A DNA stretch of 64,000 nt from Metallyticus violacea (Eukaryota > Arthropoda > Insecta > Mantodea > Metallyticidae): contig CM060837.1 in the NCBI GenBank assembly GCA_030762175.1, positions 8,946,001-9,010,000 of the forward strand, in the 5' to 3' direction. The position numbers and the translations under genes are program-made. The notes beneath the pieces are model-generated. The model made no database searches and was not told the origin of the DNA. It was given only the letters and a program-made list of their open reading frames with translations. This document shows positions 51,201-60,200 of this stretch, one piece after another (positions within the stretch are counted from its first letter, which is position 1; each line of letters begins with the position of its first letter).

Positions 51201-54200
51201 AATATATATAATTATTAATTATAAAATCAGAAAAGGATAAAACACCAAGAGAAGGTCACACTTGTAATCGCTATATTTTGAACTCATTGAGTTCTTCTAT
51301 TTTGCCTCAGAAGAACTCAAGAGTTCATTGTTAATAGTGTTACTTTATTTTTATTTTTATTTTTCTTTTATATATATAACTTTACAGATGGTTTACATCT
51401 TCCTGAGTCAGACCTCCAAAGCTGTCTAGAATACATATCTTCAATCCTCAATCCTCTTTTATTCATGGCTTCTTGTATTTCTCTAGTCCCTCTTGTTTTT
51501 GGAATGCTTCTTCTTATTCTGTTCCCCCTCCCCCTCCCCTTCTTCTTCTTCTTCTTCTTCTTCTTCTTCTTCTTCTTCTTCTTCTTCTTGTTCCTCCTCC
51601 TCCTCCTCCACAGGGCTTTCCAATTAATTTATTTTTGGCCATTTCCTTCTTCCACTCTCATAAGATATACAAACTGTTTCATTCATTTTTATATAATTTA
51701 TCCAACACATTTACTTATACATTTATTATTTTTCTAATTTTTTTTTTAAATTGTTTGCATGGCCAAGCCTTGAAAATTTTGTGCTTCAACTTAAATGTCC
51801 ATTTCCTCAGCAATTTTTTTTTTCATTTATAACTAATATACCACTGATAATCAGAGGTGTTCACATTTTCACCTCATTAGGGGCAAAGACATGTATGACC
51901 CTAGTAATTAAAAATTTTCAATGGCATCATTCTACTTTCAACCTCTGCCTTTTTCAGTTTTACTTTGCAATTGTTAAGTACTTAAGGATGTTAATCAACA
52001 TGTTATAACAAATCAAAATATGCTACACAATCTATACATGTTAAGTGAACTATATAATAATTAATGCTATTGGATAGTAATTGAAATATTTCAATTTAGT
52101 CCCCTGGGTTGGGTCAGAGCCTACTCACCTGGAATTCCTGTAGGCTACTGCTGGTGAACCGGGGACTGGGATCTGATGCATTCTAGGTGGAAATTTTATA
52201 TTTTATTTAATTATTTAGAATTTAGATAAAGGATTAATATAAAACCATTAATGTATTAAAATTTCTGTAATTACAAGGAGGTACACCTAAAATAGCCTGG
52301 GCCAGATTGGTGGGGACCCTTGTAGTTTGTATATTTCTTAGCACTTTCAATAAATTATAAATATAATAATTAGAATATTCATAATGGCTGATGGATTTAC
52401 TATCGCTTATCATCATTATGGCCACTGTGATTCATAAATGATGTTAAAATGTAATGAGAAGACTAAGAAAAGATTTAAATAAATAATTTCTTGTATAGTA
52501 AATGAAATTGCTGTTGGTAAATTGAAATAATATTATTTTTGTAACATTTAAGGACAAGAAAAAACATAGGATCAGGGAATTCTATTATAAAATAGGATAA
52601 TATATAATAGGATAGGGTAGGATTGTTCTATTCATATTTATGTCAAAATTATTTAAACAAAAACTGATTTGTCTTGACTCCTTCCTGTAATGGTCTATTA
52701 ATTTTCCAATAAATTAATCCTCCTCTGATTTTAACTTTTTATTTATGAATTGATACTGTATATAAATCCCTGAGATGATTTTTTTTTATTGCTTTTCTTA
52801 CCCATATTTTCATGCATTTTAGAGCACCTACTACTATTTTTAATTCATGTTTTTGCACTTGTGATTTCTCTTCAAATATTTCTGACACATCTTTTAATGT
52901 TGTGTTTTGTTTTTGGTTGGATTGGAGCTCGGTCCTTTGGATATTCCAGTAGGTAGCTGCTGATGAATTAGGGACAGGGGGGCTGAGCCAATCAAATTGG
53001 AATATTCTTTGATTGGAGTTAGTGCCTTCTGGTATTGCCAAAGGCACTTTTCCTAATTGTTATATTTAAAAGTAATTTTTTTTGTGTTTATTTTGTTAAA
53101 AAAATTCTGTATGAAAAATAAATACTACTACACTACTACTGGCACATACTATCTTTATTGAAACAATTAAGAAATACCTACTGCCACTTTTTTCAGTCAC
53201 TTGACTTCCTTGACCACTCTATTTCTGTGTCTAATCTGGTATTCCACATTGTTGCTATCCATGCTGATGTAGTCTAGTGACATGACCTCACCAACTCATT
53301 TTAGTTATGGTACAATGCTTGCTCTGTCTGCTAAATCACTCATTCTTCCAATATAAGAATTTCTTATTCTGTTTAAATTCAACTGGACCACCTCCTTGGT
53401 CTAGTGGTTAGCATTTCTGACACTTTCCAGGTGGCCCTAGTTCAATTCTGGAATTATTTTTAGTTAGAGAGGTCTGGAACAGGGTCCACCCAGCTTCATG
53501 AATACATTAGCTGCCTGATGGAGAGATGGCATTCTTCAATCTAGAGAGTCACATAATAAGTGACCAGAGTGGTGCCAGTGCGCTGATTACATGCCCCTCT
53601 CCAATCCTGCATCAATGAAATCATAAGACAAAGGCAGAGGAAGCAGAGGTTGCTGCAGCAGGCCAAGCTTCACTCTGGGCTGTAGCGCCAATGAGAAGAA
53701 AAAAGAACTTTAAATTTAACTAAAATATCTCAATTATATATTTTTTGTATATTTTGGTATTTTATTATCTAAACATTCATATGGAATACAATTTTCCTGC
53801 TCTATTCAATTCAATAATTCATTTAAAAAACTTTATTGTATTTTTATTAATATTTATGTAAATTTCCAATTTTTTTATTATTTCCTTTTTTAGAGTTCTT
53901 TTGAAACAAGAATCTGCCAAAATAGATAGTGACATGGGGGAACAAAGGTCAGAAAAAATGACATCACCACACTTCAAAATCATAAGAAGTAAGTCATGAT
54001 GCCTTTATTATATTAATTTATTATTAATTTATTAATTCAATTTTAAATTGACCTTAAAAGATGGAACTGCTGCTTCATAAAAAGCTTTATTATCTATGTA
54101 CAATTGTACATTATAAGGTACATTTTATAATTGTTCATTATAAGACTCCTCAATATAATTTTGAAACAAAAACTGCTCAATTAGCTAAAGATGTGAAAAA

Positions 54201-57200
54201 AAGAGCAGTTTGCAAGAGCAGTAATATCACATCATGTAAAATCTAAATGATGTAAGTCACAAGATATTTGCTGTATTATAATACAGTTTGTCCTAATTTT
54301 CATGACCTCAATTTAGCATAAACCTGATTTTAATGTAAGAAATTTCTGAGTCCTCAAAATTGTTCTTTAGGAGTAATGCACTTTCATATAATTCAGCATA
54401 ATTTGTACTAGCACAAAATAGTGTTATAAAGCATAAAAAATGTTATCCTTTATATACATCTGACTTCAGTCTTTGCAGATACAAATGTTCTTGAATAGCA
54501 AAGGTTACAGACCAAGCAAAGACATGGACTTATGATGTTGTACTTGCTCAAATCAACACTGCTTTGCTTCCATGTATGTTGGCTTTGTTTGCAATTCATG
54601 TTCTAGTGTGAATTATCAGCTTGGTTTCAGTTTGCTCACATATGTTTTTTCAGTTATGTCAGAGCCAGCTTTGATAGAGTTTATTATGACAGGAAAAAAA
54701 AATTACTTTTTCTCTCAAATGAAGCACAATGATGAAAATGATGGGAATGAAGAAATAAAATCACAAATATTTAATGAAAATGTTGCCAATGTAGACATTG
54801 CTCAGAGGCATATCGCATCATTTAAAGTGGATAACTCTGTTATAGAAAACCAGTTAGAGATGTAGATTTTAAACTTAAATTGCAACTGTGCTAAAAAGAA
54901 AACTACTACTTTTGATTATTTTGAAAAAGTAGGCACAGTGAACATTGTATAACTATGTATACATGCAAAGTAACCTCTTGTGTTACTTCCAATACATAAA
55001 TATTTATTTTTTGGGTGTTTTGACATTGTAGTGGAAATGCTAGGAAATTGTAATCTTGAACTACAGTATTTATGAGAAAGAAAAGTTATATAACTGCTGT
55101 ACAGTATGAAGAGTATGAATGCGTGAATGAATGAAATTTATTAATATGCTATGAGAACTATGATGGAGCCCCCACCTATCTGACCCAGGTCATTTTAGGT
55201 ATGCCTGCTCACAATTACAAAAAATATAAATATAATAATTGGATTTATACTATCCCTTTTATTCCAGTTCTAATATAATTAAAAAATACAATATTACCTT
55301 TATTGCATCAGTTCTGTTCATCAGCCGCAGCCTATTGGAATTCCAGGGGACCAGGCTCCAACTCATTCCAAGGTCCTAAATAACAATTTTCCATTTCCCT
55401 ACCAATACCATTATTTTGTTAGCTAGCTACAGCATCTACAAACTACTAATGCCTTTATTTTTGCAATGCATACTAAGTACTACATTTCAAATAAAAATTT
55501 AATATACTCCCAACCATAATCACCTTTATCTAAATCCTATTAAAATTAAACAAATGCAACCCTTTGAGTTATTTGATTTACTTCCCTTCTTAGAACCCAC
55601 TTCCATTTATTTTTAACTTTGCTCAGGATCTCCTCTACATTCCTGCTGTCTTTACTGAAGATTTTCATTAAGGCTATTTTTCTATCTAATTTAAACTATT
55701 TCTTGTTTACAAACTCTTTCCTCCAGAGTCCCGTCCCTTTGCACTCGAACACTATATGTTCCATATTTTCCTTTCCCCCACATATTGGATGCTTGATTCT
55801 GAGGAAACCCTTTCCTTATTCCTTTTAAACTCCACACACCTGCTCTTAACCATGTAATGTCCTTTCTTTGTTCTTTATTTGATTTATCAATATACTTCTC
55901 TCTTTCACATTTATTTTTGATCAGTATATAAAATACTAAAGAACTTTTACCTGCTATTTTGCTAAACAGTTTTTGTATTTCTATATCTTCCAATCTCTTT
56001 CTTGCAACTTTCCAAAGACCTTTTACATTGTTCTCTTTCCTCCTCCAAATGTCCCCCCTTTCATTGTTCTCCAGAATTATCCTAAGACTATTACTCCACC
56101 CATTGCTCCTTAGACTCTTCTTGAAATTCTAAGTATTTCCTTAACAAATTTCTTTTGTTTAAGTTTAGGGTTCTGAACTTGAGTTCTTTCCATATTCACA
56201 TCTTTCCTTGCTACTCTTCCTATTTCAATTTGTGCAACTTCCTTAGCTGTTGTACTTGGTATACATAAAATTTATCCACAAAACATCCTGTGCACAACAT
56301 CCACAATTTCTCATCCTTCTTCCAGTCCCCATATTTTAATACCATACAACATTTTTGCCTCAACCACCAAACTATATATTTTTCTAGTCACTCAACATTT
56401 ATATCTGGTACTTTATATTTACAACCTCTATCTATTGCCCCTTTCCCTTTAGCCAAAGCTTATTTTTTCTGCTTTTCCCATTTGCCACTACCATCTATTT
56501 TAACTCCTAGATAAATGCAATCCCTAACTACCTTATATTCTATATCTCCAATTCTCATATTTACTAAATTTTGCTCCTTATTTGAATACTACTATTTGAG
56601 TCTTCCCCTGATTTATCTTCAAGCTCCAATCATTACAGTATTTGTCTATTTGCTGCAAGTATTGCTTTAAGCCAATTGTTGAGATAGATCCAACAACTAG
56701 TCATCTGCAAATAATAACTCCCAGATTGTGACATTATTAATAATTGGTAATGAATTGCTACTCTTTTCTATCTCTGTTAAAATGTCATCAATAAACAAAT
56801 TAAATAGCACTGGGCTTAACTTACACCTTTGTCTTAACCCCTTCTCTTGTTACCATTCCTTACCCTGCTTTCATACAGAAGATATTTCTCTTTTATAATA
56901 CTTTAAGAACATTCACCATATGAAAACTTACTCCCTTACTCAGTAATTTATCCCATAACAATTGTAACTCTATGCAATCATATGTTTTTTCTATGTCAAT
57001 AAATGCCATGTACAATTTTCCTCTCTTATCTTTTAGGTATTTGTCCACTAATGTTTTTATAATGAATATATTATCTGTCATGTGTCTCCCCTATGAAATC
57101 CCATTTGAAATTCCGAAATAATTCTGTCAAAAAGCCTGTAAAAACTTTTCCAACATTTAATGATAATGCAATACCTCTGTAATTTTATGGCATATCTACA

Positions 57201-60200
57201 CTTCCTTTGTCTTTATATATTCATTAAATGATTGCTTTCCTCCAACTTTCAGATACACTTTCCTTTGCCATAATTAAGTTAAACAGTCCTGTAAGTAACT
57301 TAGCTCTGTTTATTTCACAACACCATTCTTTTATAAATTCTGGTGGGATACCATCAATTCCTGTTGCTTTTATTCTTTTTCATTAATTTCACTTGTTTAA
57401 CTACTTGTTCATCCCTCACTTCTCTATTCAACATTTCTATATAACCCTTCCTAGTTCTAACCTTGGTGTTGCTTTTAAACCACTATGCTCACCAAAAAGA
57501 GTTCTAAAATAGCTTATCCAATCTCCTGGATTTATGTTGGATTTAGTTACAAACTTGTCATAAGTTGACATTTTAAAAAGTTCAGTCAAGATTGTAATTT
57601 TTACAATTGTTATAAGTTACTTTTAACATTTTCTATAGTCATACTTATACTTTTTTCACTTAATATTGTGGTTAAATTCTCCTGATTTTTCTTATTCTGT
57701 ATCAAGACATTATAAAATATTTTCCCCTCTAAATATTCTTTCTTTGACTTCTAATTTCCTGCATCTCTCCATTTTATCAGCATTTGTTTCAACACTTTTT
57801 TTGTTACCTTACATTCATCATCACACCACTCTTGCCCCTTTCCCCAACTCCCATTCCCTTTTTCATCCCATCTCCAGCTCTTTGCATTAAGGTATTTATA
57901 CTATTGGTTACCTTCTCTATTTCATTATTTTTTAACATATAATTCCATGTTGGTATATTTGACCATATTTTGATTCCAGAGTCTGTTTAAATTTATTCCT
58001 CTGATCCTCCTTCCATTTGAATGTTGTATATTGGCCAGTCCCAATCTTCCCTTCCCCTAAATTATCCAGTACATAACCTGATTGTATTTTTATATTCACT
58101 ACCAGTGGAAAATGACCACTACTTGGGTTAAAATTAAGTATCTTAAAATTATTCACAATATACCCCATGTTGATTGGCCATAATATATAGTCCATACCAC
58201 TCTGACCATTGTTATTAACAAAAGTAAATTTCTCCAATACATCCTCACCATATTTACCATTCAGAATATCTAGTGCATTCACTTCACAAAATTCAATAAT
58301 TTTTCACTACCTCTATCACTGTACTTATCTTTGCTATCCTTGCTGTAATTTTTTTTAATCATTATTCATTGTCCCATACCATATTAGTCCCAAATTCCAC
58401 GTCTCCCTCACCTACCCTGATGTTGAAATTCCACATTATTATAATCTCGCATTCATATACTTCTCTCTTAAATTCTCTATACCACTTTCCAGTTGCTCAA
58501 ACAGAAGGATTATGGCACTGTAAGGATCCTAGTGAATTATACACTACTCCTAGGCATATGATATTTTCCTCTATCAATTTATAATCCATTACAACCCACA
58601 AAGCAGTTTTTGACCTTGCCCATATTTTTCTTATTACTGTTCTCAACAATTTCCTAACAAAAAAGTCCAAGTCTCCTGAGGCTCTTCCCTTCTTTGCCAT
58701 CACTTCTCCTTTTATTCCAACATATGTAAAATCATCGATCTCTACATTCACTACCATTAACCATGTCTTTACTAATCTACCTTTCCTAGTAATTATTTTA
58801 ACTTCCCTGTATACATTTTATTTTTTAAACCATCACAGTTCCAAAACCCCAACCTTGTTACTTCCCCATACTCTATTGCAATTCCTTTCTGTTTCTTAAT
58901 TTCTCTAACACTTTCTGCATATGTATCTGTTTGTATTATTGTCATCATGTAAATAATTTATTTTGGTATCAGTTCTGTTAAGACGGAAAATATGTGCATT
59001 TTTCATAAACCATAATTTAAGGTAAACTCCAATTAAGGTAAAAAAAATATTTGATCCCTGTATAAGGATTATATTGTACTTATATTTAATTATCAATGAA
59101 CATTACAAGATGTTATAGTCTTTTTAAAAAGCTTTTATTATTTATGATCGTTATAAGGTACTGTTCCTCAATATAATTTCAATATGCAGCAAATACAACA
59201 ATTAACCTTCTTAATTGATATCATTATATGATTCAGTTGAACTACACACTCTTAAAGCTTCACTTACTTTACCCCCCCAACTGAATCATACAATGATATC
59301 AATTAATATGATTAGCTTCACTGTGCAAGTTCTAATTTATATTTAAATAATTAACCTTCTGTTAGTCACTAATGGGTCAGAGGGACCCCCAATAAAATTT
59401 AGATACTATAATTTTATAATGAACGCACCTATATAATTGACTTACTTGGATATCTAATAGCATACCATTCTCATTGTTTTACTGCAGCAATAACCTTATG
59501 TGTTTGTTGAGTTGCAAGAATGAGTGTCAACAACAAGCAGTTGCATATCCACTGGGCAAATCTGATAACATACTGTTGGTATTGCTAGAGTATTGCTTTA
59601 CCTTGTATATATGCACAATTGCTTTGCCATTGCAAGTAGACATTATCCTTTCAACATGAGCACCAGCAACAGCTATGATCTACAAAACTGCAAGAACATC
59701 AAAGAAGCTCATTGTCTGCTGTTTGATGATATGTCCTTCTACAGGATGACAATTTCTATGAATCTGATGATTCTGATTCTGAGAAAAAAACCAAACGCTA
59801 GGTCCTTAGATTCAAATCTTCTCATGGAACTGAAGAAGAGGAGATGACTTTAGCTTTGACTTCATTGAAACTACTGATGACAAAATATAAACCTAAAGAA
59901 AATTCAGCTGAAGAGTTGTTAACTGCTATGAAATCTACAATGAAAAAGAAAATATGTGTGATACATGTGCAAAGAAAAAAAGGGCTGCAAAACTAAATAT
60001 GCATGTGAGTAATGCAATGTTCACCTCTGTTTAAACAAACATGCCAATATTATTTATGAATTATGTCTAGTCAGCAAAAATATAGAAGAGATTTTATCTG
60101 ATTCTGAATAATAGATCAATAATATAAATTCTGATTCAGTTAGAGTGCAAGCTGCATAAACATCAACATATTTTAGTTACTTGTATTGCAATATTTATAA

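Noticed and set aside
51465..51832. Two overlapping ORFs with poly-Phe and poly-Leu/Pro
   Set aside because: Artefact of the (TTC)n/(CTC)n tract.
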